A stretch of 6,479 nt of DNA from Sulfurimonas sp. (GCA_022712845.1 JAFLJV010000092.1:1-6479), one strand, 5' to 3'; shown: positions 1 to 5,773, counted from the first letter of the stretch. Notes: a model not told the origin generated them from the sequence alone. Translations and numbers: made by a program.

Positions 1-57
1 AGTCGTAAAAGCTTATGGGAAAAAAGAAAGAAGTATGACATTGTCAAGAAAAAATAA
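1..57 (+). CDS. Possible C-terminal tail of an upstream gene (partial)
   Basis: Frame 1 is open from the left edge to a TAA at 55-57 and would encode about 18 residues of a lysine/arginine-rich tail (SRKSLWEKRKKYDIVKKK). Basic tails of this kind are common at protein ends. If real, the gene overlaps the next start codon (35) by 23 bases, which would imply translational coupling. No family can be recognised from so short a stretch. Frame 2 is also open to the edge, but it is in frame with the next gene, so frame 1 is only one of two readings of these bases. This is a weak call that needs the sequence to the left. Confidence 0.35.
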   Translation, partial: SRKSLWEKRKKYDIVKKK

Positions 58-1225
58 AACCCTTTTAGTAGATAAAGAAGCAGCTTCTGCCTTAGAATTA
101 CTTAAAGATGGATTATTGTTACCAGTAGAGAGTTTAATGAACTTAAAACAGAGTAAAGATGTTTCAAAAACAGGTCTTGTAAATAATAGATCTTTCCCTT
201 TTCCTTTTATCCTTGCACCATCAGGAAAAATGAATGAAGAGGTATTAAAATCTCTAAAAGCTTCTGAAGAAGTCACTATATTACTTGAAGGTAAACCTTT
301 TGCCATTTTAGTTGTTGATGAAATTTTCCATATTGATAAAAATGAAAGAGTAAAACAAATATATGGTACGGATGATTTAACTCATCCAGGTGTTTTAAAT
401 ACAATAAACAGACTTGGTTCTTTAGCAGTATGTGGAGAATACGAACTGGTTAATATTTCAAGTAATACTAATAAACAAAAAATTGATGATGCAAAAAAAT
501 TAATATCTGCTAAACATACAACTGGTATTATGATGGCAGTAAACCCTTTGCATCGTGCACACGAAAGATTAATTCGTCAAACATTAGAAAACACTGACTT
601 ACTTGTTATCTTTTTATTAAAACCATACACTATATCAAACTTAGATTATGAAATAAGAAAAGAATCTTTAGAATTTTTTATAAATAACCATTTAACTAAA
701 AATCATGTTTTGGTTCTTCCTTTAGAAAATAGTTACATATTTTCTGGAAACAATGAGATAATTATTGATGCAATTGTGGCAAAAAATTATGGTTGCGACA
801 GACTTACTATTGGAAGAAATCATGCTGGACTAGGTATGTTTTATGATTCAAACTTAAATAAATCAATTATAGATAGAGTTGTAGGAATAGATATAGATAT
901 AACTGTAGCAAGTGAATATGTATATTGTGATAAATGTACAACACTTGTTAGTAAAAGTACTTGTCCTCATGGACAACATCATCAAATATCATACCATGCT
1001 GATTCTATTTTAGAACTTTTAGAACTGGGCATGCTACCTCCAACTATACTTATTAGAAAAGAGATCGCTGCTTTAATTTTATCTAGACTTTTTCCAAATA
1101 GATTTAAAAATCTTGAAAAATTATATTATGACTTACTTCCTGTTGAAGGATTATTAAAAGAGCATACCGAAAAAGATTTTTATTTAGAACTTATAAAACT
1201 TTACCAAACTACATCACTTACTTAG
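35..1225 (+). CDS. sat: Divergent ATP sulfurylase (sulfate adenylyltransferase) family protein
   Basis: The 396-residue product matches the usual length of a single-domain bacterial Sat. Seen: an N-terminal PUA-like region (about 1-155), then the nucleotidyltransferase domain with VNPLHRAHE at 169-177 (HxxH is H173 and H176) and GRNHAGLG at 260-267. A zinc-ribbon pattern follows, with C298, C301, C310 and H312. The family normally makes adenylylsulfate (APS) and pyrophosphate from ATP and sulfate, or runs in reverse to make ATP during sulfur oxidation. Odd: the canonical QTRNP is replaced by MAVNP (167-171), so the Gln and Arg that contact sulfate are Met167 and Val169. GRDHAGPG has become GRNHAGLG, and the usual SGT-x-VR motif near 319 reads SYHADS. 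The ATP-side histidines and the zinc site survive. Sulfate activity is therefore uncertain although the family is clear. The ATG at 35 follows an AAAGAAAG purine run. The frame is open to the window edge, so an earlier start is possible. pgpA follows 7 bases downstream. Confidence 0.85.
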   Translation: MTLSRKNKTLLVDKEAASALELLKDGLLLPVESLMNLKQSKDVSKTGLVNNRSFPFPFILAPSGKMNEEVLKSLKASEEVTILLEGKPFAILVVDEIFHIDKNERVKQIYGTDDLTHPGVLNTINRLGSLAVCGEYELVNISSNTNKQKIDDAKKLISAKHTTGIMMAVNPLHRAHERLIRQTLENTDLLVIFLLKPYTISNLDYEIRKESLEFFINNHLTKNHVLVLPLENSYIFSGNNEIIIDAIVAKNYGCDRLTIGRNHAGLGMFYDSNLNKSIIDRVVGIDIDITVASEYVYCDKCTTLVSKSTCPHGQHHQISYHADSILELLELGMLPPTILIRKEIAALILSRLFPNRFKNLEKLYYDLLPVEGLLKEHTEKDFYLELIKLYQTTSLT

Positions 1226-1227
1226 GA
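1224..1227 (+). promoter_or_regulatory. Ribosome binding site of pgpA inside the sat stop codon
   Basis: AGGA at 1224-1227 shares two bases with the TAG stop of the upstream gene and lies 5 bases before the ATG at 1233. This fixes the pgpA start and implies that the two genes are co-transcribed and probably translationally coupled. Confidence 0.6.
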
Positions 1228-1232
1228 CTTAA

Positions 1233-1739
1233 ATGAACTATTTTTTTATAACTCTAGGCTACAGTGGTCTATCTCCTAAAGCTCCTGGTACTGTAGGAAC
1301 TTTAGTTTCACTACCTCTTGGAATGTTAATTCTTATATATCTTGATGCTCAAACTCTTTTTTTGGCAACTATTTTAATAAGCATAATTGCTATAAAAGAG
1401 ATAAACAAATATGAAAAAAGAACTGGTATTCATGATGATAAGCGAATAGTTATAGATGAATTAGTTGGTATGTGGTTTGCCCTTAGTGTTGCCCCAGCTA
1501 TAGGTGTAAATATAAGTGAAGTTGGTGACTTACAAAATGGATTTTTAGTGCAATGTTTACTCTCTTTTGTTTTATTTAGATACTTTGATATAGCTAAACC
1601 ATCTATCATTGGTAGAATTGACCGTGAAGCAAAAGGTGGTGTTGGTGTTATGGGTGATGATATTATTGCAGGTTTTGCAGCAGGGATACTTAGTGCTGCA
1701 TTATGGCAAGGATGGTTAGAGCTTCAAAAACTTTTATGA
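1233..1739 (+). CDS. pgpA: Phosphatidylglycerophosphatase A
   Basis: PgpA removes the phosphate from phosphatidylglycerol phosphate to give phosphatidylglycerol at the cytoplasmic membrane. The 168-residue product has the family's normal length and all its signatures: PKAPGTVGTL (15-24), the acidic D68-D69 followed by VIDE (73-76), FDIAKP (118-123) and GGVGVMGDDIIAG (135-147) with D142/D143. These acidic residues are expected to hold the Mg2+ used in catalysis. Hydrophobic segments at about 24-53, 77-91, 103-117 and 144-158 suit an integral membrane protein. It lies 7 bases behind the Sat-like gene in the same transcription unit, although no metabolic link between the two is obvious. Its last 6 bases overlap the end of the convergent mscS gene. 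Confidence 0.95.
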   Translation: MNYFFITLGYSGLSPKAPGTVGTLVSLPLGMLILIYLDAQTLFLATILISIIAIKEINKYEKRTGIHDDKRIVIDELVGMWFALSVAPAIGVNISEVGDLQNGFLVQCLLSFVLFRYFDIAKPSIIGRIDREAKGGVGVMGDDIIAGFAAGILSAALWQGWLELQKLL

Positions 1740-2894
1740 TTTCTGCTCTAACTCATTTTCATGATAAAGTGAGAGTGATGGGAATGCAAACTCTATAGAG
1801 TTATCCTCTAAAATCTCCATCATTTTTAACATCACATCTTGTTTTACTTCAAGCCATTCTTGCCACTTTACTGATTTTGAAAAACAGTAGATTAAGATGT
1901 TTATACTTGAATCACCAAAACTATCAAGATAAACAAGAAGTGTTTTTTTAATCCCTTCTTCATCATCTTTTGAAAGAATGGCTCTTGCTCTTTTAGAGTT
2001 TTCTTTGTATGAATGTTGCGTATTTACTGTAGCTATTCCATTATGTTGGTCTAACATATTATAAATCTGTGAAATTGCATTTTGTATATCCTCACGTTTT
2101 GAGTTATACTTTATACCTAAGTGCATCTTAATTCGTCTGCCTAGTGAGCGTTTGTTCCAGTTTCTAACATCTTTGTTTGCTAAAACTGCATTTGGTATAG
2201 CTATAAGAGCATTATCAAAAGTTCTAAGTTTTGTAACTCTTAAACCAATCTCAACAACTGTTCCCTCTTTACCATCAACCTCTATCCAATCACCTTGAGA
2301 AAAAACATCACTAAAAAGAATTGAGAGAGTTCCAAAGAAGTTTGCTAAAGAATCTTTTGATGCTAAAGCTACTGCTAAACCACCAATTCCTAGTCCTGAT
2401 ATAACTGCTGTTAACTCCACCCCTGCTATATAAAGTATGGTTAATATACCAATAATCCAAATAAAAACATTTAGAAGTTTTATAGATACATTTACAACTT
2501 CATTTTTAATTTTTGTTACTTTTGTATTTACATCTCCAAGTTTAATATTTGCTATTGTATTTAGAATTGTATATATAACAAATGTAATTAAAAAAGCATA
2601 TATCATATTAAAATATATACTAAAGTCACCAACTGTATTAAAATCATTATATACATAAAGTGTTAGCTCTATATTTATTACTATAAATATACTCTCAAGT
2701 AGTTTTCTAATACTTCTAAAGATATCTTTTGAATACTTTTTAAGTGATTTAATTTTAGAGATATTACTTTGAATCAAATCAAAGAGAACTTTTCTTATTA
2801 AATATATACCTATGAACAGTGCAAGAATAACACCTATTTTAAATGCACTCAGCCCATAAGGGTTTAAAAATCCATCTATTAACTCTATATTCAT
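1734..2894 (-). CDS. MscS-family mechanosensitive ion channel
   Basis: The 386-residue product has an N-terminal membrane region with helices at about 17-36, 64-82, 92-117 and 137-157. A glycine/alanine-rich pore helix follows (about 160-190, including SGLGIGGLAVALAS and DSLANFFGTL), which is the hallmark of MscS. Next come the beta domain (about 200-245: GDWIEVDG, GTVVEIGLRVTKLRT, IPNAVLAN) and a soluble C-terminal alpha/beta domain. Family members open under membrane tension and release ions and small solutes during hypo-osmotic shock. Two extra helices compared with the three-helix MscS core suggest a medium-sized, MscM/YnaI-like member. The ATG lies one base after the gdhA stop (TAA-A-ATG), so translation is probably coupled and the two genes form an operon. 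The 3' end overlaps pgpA by 6 bases and leaves no room for a terminator between them. Confidence 0.92.
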   Translation of the reverse strand: MNIELIDGFLNPYGLSAFKIGVILALFIGIYLIRKVLFDLIQSNISKIKSLKKYSKDIFRSIRKLLESIFIVINIELTLYVYNDFNTVGDFSIYFNMIYAFLITFVIYTILNTIANIKLGDVNTKVTKIKNEVVNVSIKLLNVFIWIIGILTILYIAGVELTAVISGLGIGGLAVALASKDSLANFFGTLSILFSDVFSQGDWIEVDGKEGTVVEIGLRVTKLRTFDNALIAIPNAVLANKDVRNWNKRSLGRRIKMHLGIKYNSKREDIQNAISQIYNMLDQHNGIATVNTQHSYKENSKRARAILSKDDEEGIKKTLLVYLDSFGDSSINILIYCFSKSVKWQEWLEVKQDVMLKMMEILEDNSIEFAFPSLSLYHENELEQKS

Positions 2895-2895
2895 T

Positions 2896-4251
2896 TTATA
2901 TACCTTCAGCTATCATTGCATCTGCAACTTTTTTAAATCCTGCAATATTTGCACCATCTACATAATTTCCTTCAACTCCATAATCTTTGGCAGTTAAAGC
3001 AACTCTCTTACAAATCTGTTGCATCGTAGTTTTCAACTTGTCATCAACCTCTTCAAAACACCATCTTTGCATAGAAGCATTTTGACTCATCTCAAACTCA
3101 CTTACAACTACTCCACCAGCATTTGCAGCTTTTGCAGGAGCAAAACATATTTTATGGCTTAAAAAAGCAGATATAGCATTTGGAGTCGATGGCATATTTG
3201 CACCTTCACTTACACTTATGCAACCACTAGTTATTAAGTTTTGTGCATCTATCTCATTTAACTCATTTTGAGTTGCACATGGAAATGCAGCGTAACACTC
3301 TATATCCCAAACAGCGTGAGCACCCTCTGGATACTCGGAAACTGGAGTATATTTAGCTTCAACGTGATTTTTTATGTACTCTTTTAAAGATGATTTACTA
3401 TTTACTTTTAGCTCTTTTAATAATTCCAAATCAATTCCACGAGGATCATAAATAGTTCCTTTTGAATCTGTACATGAAACAGGAATAGCTCCAATATCAA
3501 GCAATTTTTCTATAACATGTAGTGCAACATTTCCTGCCCCACTTACAGTACAAATTTTACCCTCTAGAGAGTCTTGATTTTCTAACTCTAACATAGTTTG
3601 AGTAAAATAAACCACTCCATAACCTGTAGCTTCTGGACGCATAAAAGAGCCTCCAAACATATATGGTTTACCTGTTAAAACACCATCAAATGATGAAGTG
3701 ATTTTTTTATACTCACCAAACAAATAACCTATTTCTCTTGTTCCAACACCGATATCTCCAGCAGGAACATCAACTCTGGGTCCTATATATGTATGAAGTT
3801 TTGTCATAAAAGCTGAACAAAATTTCATAATTTCAAAGTCACTTTTGCCCTTTGGATCAAAATCACTTCCACCTTTTGCTCCACCAATAGGTAAACCTGT
3901 AAGTGCATTTTTTAAAATTTGCTCAAATCCTAAAAATTTCAATACACCTTCATCAACAGTTGGATGAAAACGAAGTCCCCCTTTATATGGTCCCAAAGCA
4001 TTGTTAAACTGAATTCTAAGTCCATTATTCACTTGTATATTATTATTATCATCAACCCATGTAACTTTAAACTTTATAATTCTATCTGGGACAACTAGTC
4101 TCTCTAAAATAGCATACTTTGTATATATCTCATCAGATTCTAAAAGTGGAGATATAGAACATATAACCTCTTTCATCGCTTGATAAAATATATCATACAT
4201 TGCGCAATCATTCACTTCAAACTTTTTCAGTTCATCTTCAGCAATACTCAT
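2896..4251 (-). CDS. gdhA: Glutamate dehydrogenase, hexameric NADP-type
   Basis: The enzyme makes glutamate from 2-oxoglutarate and ammonium by reductive amination in the cytoplasm. The 451-residue length is typical of the small hexameric class. Seen: substrate-binding GPYKGGLRFHP (87-97), LKFLGFEQILKNALTGLPIGG (from 104) with the lysine of GGAKGGSDFDPKGKSD (K126) expected to be catalytic, and PAGDIGVG (163-170) with the catalytic aspartate at D166. The Rossmann dinucleotide fold starts at VSGAGNVA (236-243), and CTDSKGT (260-266) stands where NADP-specific enzymes have a DSxG motif. This suggests NADP(H) and a biosynthetic role, but cofactor choice is inferred. The ATG at 4251 follows AGGAAG (4255-4260). 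A consensus -10 box lies at 4280-4285. The gene leads an operon with mscS. Confidence 0.97.
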   Translation of the reverse strand: MSIAEDELKKFEVNDCAMYDIFYQAMKEVICSISPLLESDEIYTKYAILERLVVPDRIIKFKVTWVDDNNNIQVNNGLRIQFNNALGPYKGGLRFHPTVDEGVLKFLGFEQILKNALTGLPIGGAKGGSDFDPKGKSDFEIMKFCSAFMTKLHTYIGPRVDVPAGDIGVGTREIGYLFGEYKKITSSFDGVLTGKPYMFGGSFMRPEATGYGVVYFTQTMLELENQDSLEGKICTVSGAGNVALHVIEKLLDIGAIPVSCTDSKGTIYDPRGIDLELLKELKVNSKSSLKEYIKNHVEAKYTPVSEYPEGAHAVWDIECYAAFPCATQNELNEIDAQNLITSGCISVSEGANMPSTPNAISAFLSHKICFAPAKAANAGGVVVSEFEMSQNASMQRWCFEEVDDKLKTTMQQICKRVALTAKDYGVEGNYVDGANIAGFKKVADAMIAEGI

Positions 4252-4254
4252 CTG

Positions 4255-4260
4255 CTTCCT
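4255..4260 (-). promoter_or_regulatory. Ribosome binding site of gdhA
   Basis: On the minus strand AGGAAG precedes CAG-ATG. It fixes the gdhA start at 4251, and no competing start codon is equally well placed. Confidence 0.6.
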
Positions 4261-4279
4261 TAAAAAAAATATATTTGGT

Positions 4280-4285
4280 ATTATA
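4280..4285 (-). promoter_or_regulatory. Probable sigma-70 -10 box of the gdhA-mscS operon
   Basis: The minus strand reads a perfect TATAAT in AGTAGTATAATACC. Transcription would start near 4273 and give a leader of about 20 bases that contains the AGGAAG site. No good -35 hexamer is visible; the expected place (about 4303-4308) reads TTATTT. This is usual for Campylobacterota promoters, which rely on the -10 box and AT-rich upstream DNA. Confidence 0.6.
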
Positions 4286-4327
4286 CTACTCTTATTGATA
4301 TAAAATAAATATTTATATAAACATATA

Positions 4328-4336
4328 TGCTAAAAT
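4328..4336 (+). promoter_or_regulatory. Extended -10 promoter for the four-helix membrane protein
   Basis: The plus strand reads TGC-TAAAAT, an extended -10 element (TGN followed by a one-mismatch TATAAT). Transcription would start near 4343, immediately before the Shine-Dalgarno AAGGA at 4347-4351. The leader would then be about 15 bases, which fits a start codon near 4355-4358 and not the first ATG at 4448. It is divergent from the gdhA promoter about 45 bases away. Confidence 0.5.
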
Positions 4337-4346
4337 TTGATAATTA

Positions 4347-4351
4347 AAGGA
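4347..4351 (+). promoter_or_regulatory. Shine-Dalgarno pointing at an ATC start
   Basis: AAGGA (within TTAAAGGATAAATC) stands 3 bases before the ATC at 4355 and 6 bases before the ATC at 4358. No ATG, GTG or TTG lies within reach in any frame that leads into the coding region. It therefore argues for initiation at ATC, most likely at 4358. Confidence 0.5.
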
Positions 4352-4357
4352 TAAATC

Positions 4358-4774
4358 ATCACTTATACACTTATACACACTATTCATATATTTTCTGTAT
4401 TTATTTATGGAGGCTTTTTATTTGTTGATATTTTATTTTTATCTAAAATGACTCAAACTCTAAATGATGAAGAGCATAAAAAAGCAAGAGAAGCGATAAT
4501 GATACATGTAAGAAAAGTTGTTCCTTATGCTCTTATGGTTGCAGTTGCAAGTGGTCTTTATCTTATATCACAAGTTTTTGGTAAAATTGGGGATGAAGGA
4601 ATGTCATCTTTTCAAATTTTACTTAGTATCAAAGCATTTTTAGCTTCATGGCTTGGACTTAGAGGTATTAATCAAAAACTATTTAAGATAAATCCTTGGG
4701 TATTTAAAAGTCACTTTTTCCCATTTAGCTTTGTAGTTATTATAATTTTATTATCTCAATTTATGTATCTATAA
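4358..4774 (+). CDS. Small four-helix membrane protein, probable ATC start
   Basis: Read from the ATC at 4358 the product is 138 residues with four hydrophobic helices (about 3-27, 51-74, 87-109 and 121-138). The first ATG (4448) would give 108 residues, delete the whole first helix and have no Shine-Dalgarno, only TTTATTTTTATCTAAA before it. The added 30 codons encode IHTIHIFSVFIYGGFLFVD, a convincing membrane helix with two histidines, so the upstream frame is very likely coding. The frame is closed by TAA at 4352-4354. The promoter (4328-4336) and AAGGA (4347-4351) place initiation at 4355 or 4358. The His-containing first helix and four-helix layout recall CopD-like and HemJ-like small membrane proteins, which is a resemblance only; function is unknown. 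Alternatives are a sequencing error or a point mutation in an original ATG. The gene faces the 122-residue orphan across 5 bases. Confidence 0.75.
   Translation: MTYTLIHTIHIFSVFIYGGFLFVDILFLSKMTQTLNDEEHKKAREAIMIHVRKVVPYALMVAVASGLYLISQVFGKIGDEGMSSFQILLSIKAFLASWLGLRGINQKLFKINPWVFKSHFFPFSFVVIIILLSQFMYL
4362..4377 (+). repeat. 8-base tandem repeat (CTTATACA x2) in the 5' coding end
   Basis: CTTATACA occurs at 4362-4369 and again at 4370-4377, just inside the proposed start of the four-helix protein. An 8-base unit changes frame if copies are gained or lost. I tested one and three copies by eye, and neither brings an ATG, GTG or TTG into frame behind the Shine-Dalgarno. Confidence 0.7.
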
Positions 4775-4779
4775 TTAAC

Positions 4780-5148
4780 CTAATCCCAATCATCATACTT
4801 TGATTGGGCATGTTTATCTTTTTTATAACGTCTTGAATTTTTAGTTTTATCTAATTGATTTGAGCTATAAATAAGCTCTTCTTTTATGTCATCTATATCT
4901 TTATCACTCTCTTTAAAACCTATCATTTTTGTAACTATTTTTTGTAAATCCTGCAAGTCACCTTTATATAATGCCATTTCATCAATTCTTTTTAAAACTT
5001 TTAAAGCATTTGTGATTTTTTTATCATAACCTGCACTTGTTAATTCTGGTGTATTTATTAGATACGATAAAATACTTTTATAAAATCTCTCTAATGCTCT
5101 TATATAACGAAGCCTTTGTGAATTATCAACTGCTTTTTGAGATGCCAT
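4780..5148 (-). CDS. Conserved-looking hypothetical protein, 122 residues
   Basis: I do not recognise a family. The product is soluble and looks mostly helical. Residues 10-75 have a regular spacing of aliphatic residues (for example RYIRALERFYKSILSYL), suggesting a small helical bundle. The C-terminal third is highly charged, with a basic patch (KTKNSRRYKKDKH, about 101-113) and an acidic tryptophan-containing end (YDDWD). There is no signal peptide or membrane helix. The ATG at 5148 follows AAGGA (5158-5162) with a 9-base spacer, so the start is reasonable. The gene is alone on its strand: the four-helix protein ends 5 bases from its stop and the rhodanese is divergent. A nucleic-acid-binding or adaptor role would be a guess. 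Confidence 0.75.
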   Translation of the reverse strand: MASQKAVDNSQRLRYIRALERFYKSILSYLINTPELTSAGYDKKITNALKVLKRIDEMALYKGDLQDLQKIVTKMIGFKESDKDIDDIKEELIYSSNQLDKTKNSRRYKKDKHAQSKYDDWD

Positions 5149-5157
5149 ATATATTAA

Positions 5158-5162
5158 TCCTT
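5158..5162 (-). promoter_or_regulatory. Ribosome binding site of the 122-residue orphan
   Basis: The minus strand reads AAGGA followed by TTAATATAT and the ATG at 5148. The 9-base spacer is acceptable and supports this start. Confidence 0.55.
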
Positions 5163-5192
5163 ATGAGTTAAATAAGGGAGCATAAATAACTT

Positions 5193-5222
5193 ATTATCCC
5201 TTTATTGATACAATTATACAAT
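5193..5222. promoter_or_regulatory. Back-to-back promoter region between the orphan and the rhodanese
   Basis: The minus strand carries TATAAT at 5213-5218 and GATAAT at 5193-5198, both candidate -10 boxes for the orphan gene (leaders of roughly 57 or 37 bases). The plus strand carries TACAAT at 5209-5214 and 5217-5222, candidate -10 boxes for the rhodanese. The elements overlap, so the two promoters could compete. No clear -35 boxes are visible, and which box is used cannot be decided from sequence alone. Confidence 0.35.
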
Positions 5223-5223
5223 T
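5208..5223. repeat. 8-base tandem repeat (ATACAATT x2) in the promoter region
   Basis: ATACAATT occurs at 5208-5215 and 5216-5223. The repeat creates two TACAAT boxes on the plus strand and one TATAAT across the junction on the minus strand, so it largely makes up the candidate divergent promoters. It may be chance in AT-rich DNA or a small duplication. Confidence 0.6.
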
Positions 5224-5237
5224 TATTTTAAGTGCTT

Positions 5238-5241
5238 GGAG
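5238..5241 (+). promoter_or_regulatory. Ribosome binding site fixing the TTG start of the rhodanese
   Basis: GGAG lies 7 bases before the TTG at 5249. The first in-frame ATG is far inside the domain (codon 57), so this site and the signal peptide it precedes decide for the TTG start. Confidence 0.7.
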
Positions 5242-5248
5242 AACAAAA

Positions 5249-5641
5249 TTGAAAAAGATAATAATACTATTACTAATTTGTGCGATTTCTATTTTTGCAA
5301 CAGTTACAAATGAGAAAGTTTCAAAAAAACATATAAACTCAGATATCCCTATTGTTGATATTAGAACACCAGGAGAGTGGAAACAAACAGGACTTTTAAA
5401 GGGTGCTATCCCTATTATGTTTTTTGATCCACAAGGAAAATACAACCTTGATGAGTTTATAGAAAAACTAAATAAAGCAGTTAATACAAAAAAACCTTTT
5501 GCTCTTATATGTAGATCTAGCAGTAGAACAACTATGCTATCAAACTTTCTTTCAAAAAATTATAAATACCAGATTATCAACCTAAAAGGTGGCATGAATC
5601 ACGCTAAATCTATAAATTTACCAATCCTACCATATAAATAG
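5249..5641 (+). CDS. Exported single-domain rhodanese (sulfurtransferase-like)
   Basis: The 130-residue product starts with an export signal: KK at 2-3, a hydrophobic core at about 4-16 and a plausible signal peptidase I site after IFA (about 15-17). A rhodanese domain follows: IVDIRTPGEW (35-44), LKGAIPI (50-56), the active-site loop starting at C88 (C-R-S-S-S-R, 88-93) and LKGGM (112-116). Cys88 would carry the persulfide. Family members move sulfane sulfur between donors and acceptors or act as redox or binding modules. Here the place of action would be the periplasm. The loop has serines where a glycine is often found (CRTGNR type), but its six-residue length is that of true sulfurtransferases. 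Cys11 sits in LLIC, which is a poor lipobox, so a lipoprotein is unlikely. Start is TTG with GGAG upstream. Partners are unknown. An in-frame hydrophobic mini-frame begins 3 bases after the stop. Confidence 0.9.
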   Translation: MKKIIILLLICAISIFATVTNEKVSKKHINSDIPIVDIRTPGEWKQTGLLKGAIPIMFFDPQGKYNLDEFIEKLNKAVNTKKPFALICRSSSRTTMLSNFLSKNYKYQIINLKGGMNHAKSINLPILPYK

Positions 5642-5644
5642 ATA

Positions 5645-5758
5645 GTGAATTTTTTAAAGTTTCTCTTTTATTTTATTACAAGAATAATAGCTATATTTAC
5701 TATTATTGCTTTTATAGTATTTTTACTTTGGGGTGCTTTATATCTTATATTTGTTTAA
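5645..5758 (+). CDS. Possible 37-residue single-helix membrane protein
   Basis: A GTG at 5645 opens a 37-codon frame ending at TAA 5756-5758. The product has a short start with one lysine (VNFLKFLFYFITR) and then an unbroken hydrophobic helix (IIAIFTIIAFIVFLLWG and on to LYLIFV), as in small one-helix membrane proteins with a cytoplasmic N-terminus. The frame is the same as the rhodanese frame and begins 3 bases after its TAG stop. It could be translated by re-initiation, or in principle by readthrough as a membrane anchor. There is no clear Shine-Dalgarno, which weakens the call. AT-rich DNA yields many Phe/Ile/Leu codons by chance, but the Lys/Arg-then-hydrophobic order and the Trp-Gly near the end favour a real gene. 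No family recognised. Confidence 0.45.
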   Translation: MNFLKFLFYFITRIIAIFTIIAFIVFLLWGALYLIFV

Positions 5759-5773
5759 TAATTTTAGATTCAA

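Noticed and set aside
13..306. Minus-strand open frame of 97 codons
   Set aside because: It lies opposite the start of the Sat-like gene, has no family features and is a shadow of that gene in AT-rich DNA.
2437..2658. Plus-strand open frame of 73 codons, hydrophobic
   Set aside because: It is the complement of the membrane-helix region of mscS; its Ile/Phe/Thr-rich composition is explained by that.
3499..3512. Minus-strand TTGCTT as a second sigma-54 -12 element
   Set aside because: No GG lies 10 bases upstream of the GC, and it is inside gdhA.
4448..4450. ATG as start of the four-helix membrane protein
   Set aside because: There is no Shine-Dalgarno before it, it would remove a whole predicted helix that is encoded in frame upstream, and it would leave a leader of about 100 bases behind a well-formed promoter and AAGGA site.
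5174..5202. Inverted repeat AAGGGA / TCCCTT with an inner AATAA-C-TTATT as a terminator
   Set aside because: It lies between two divergent gene starts, the stem is only 6 pairs with a 17-base loop, and no gene ends there. It could be an operator but there is too little to call.
5270..5282. Lipobox at the rhodanese N-terminus (LLIC)
   Set aside because: Isoleucine stands at the -1 position where Gly, Ala or Ser is needed, and a normal signal peptidase I site follows.
5194..5445. Minus-strand open frame of 83 codons
   Set aside because: It overlaps the rhodanese signal peptide and domain start, which are clearly coding on the plus strand.
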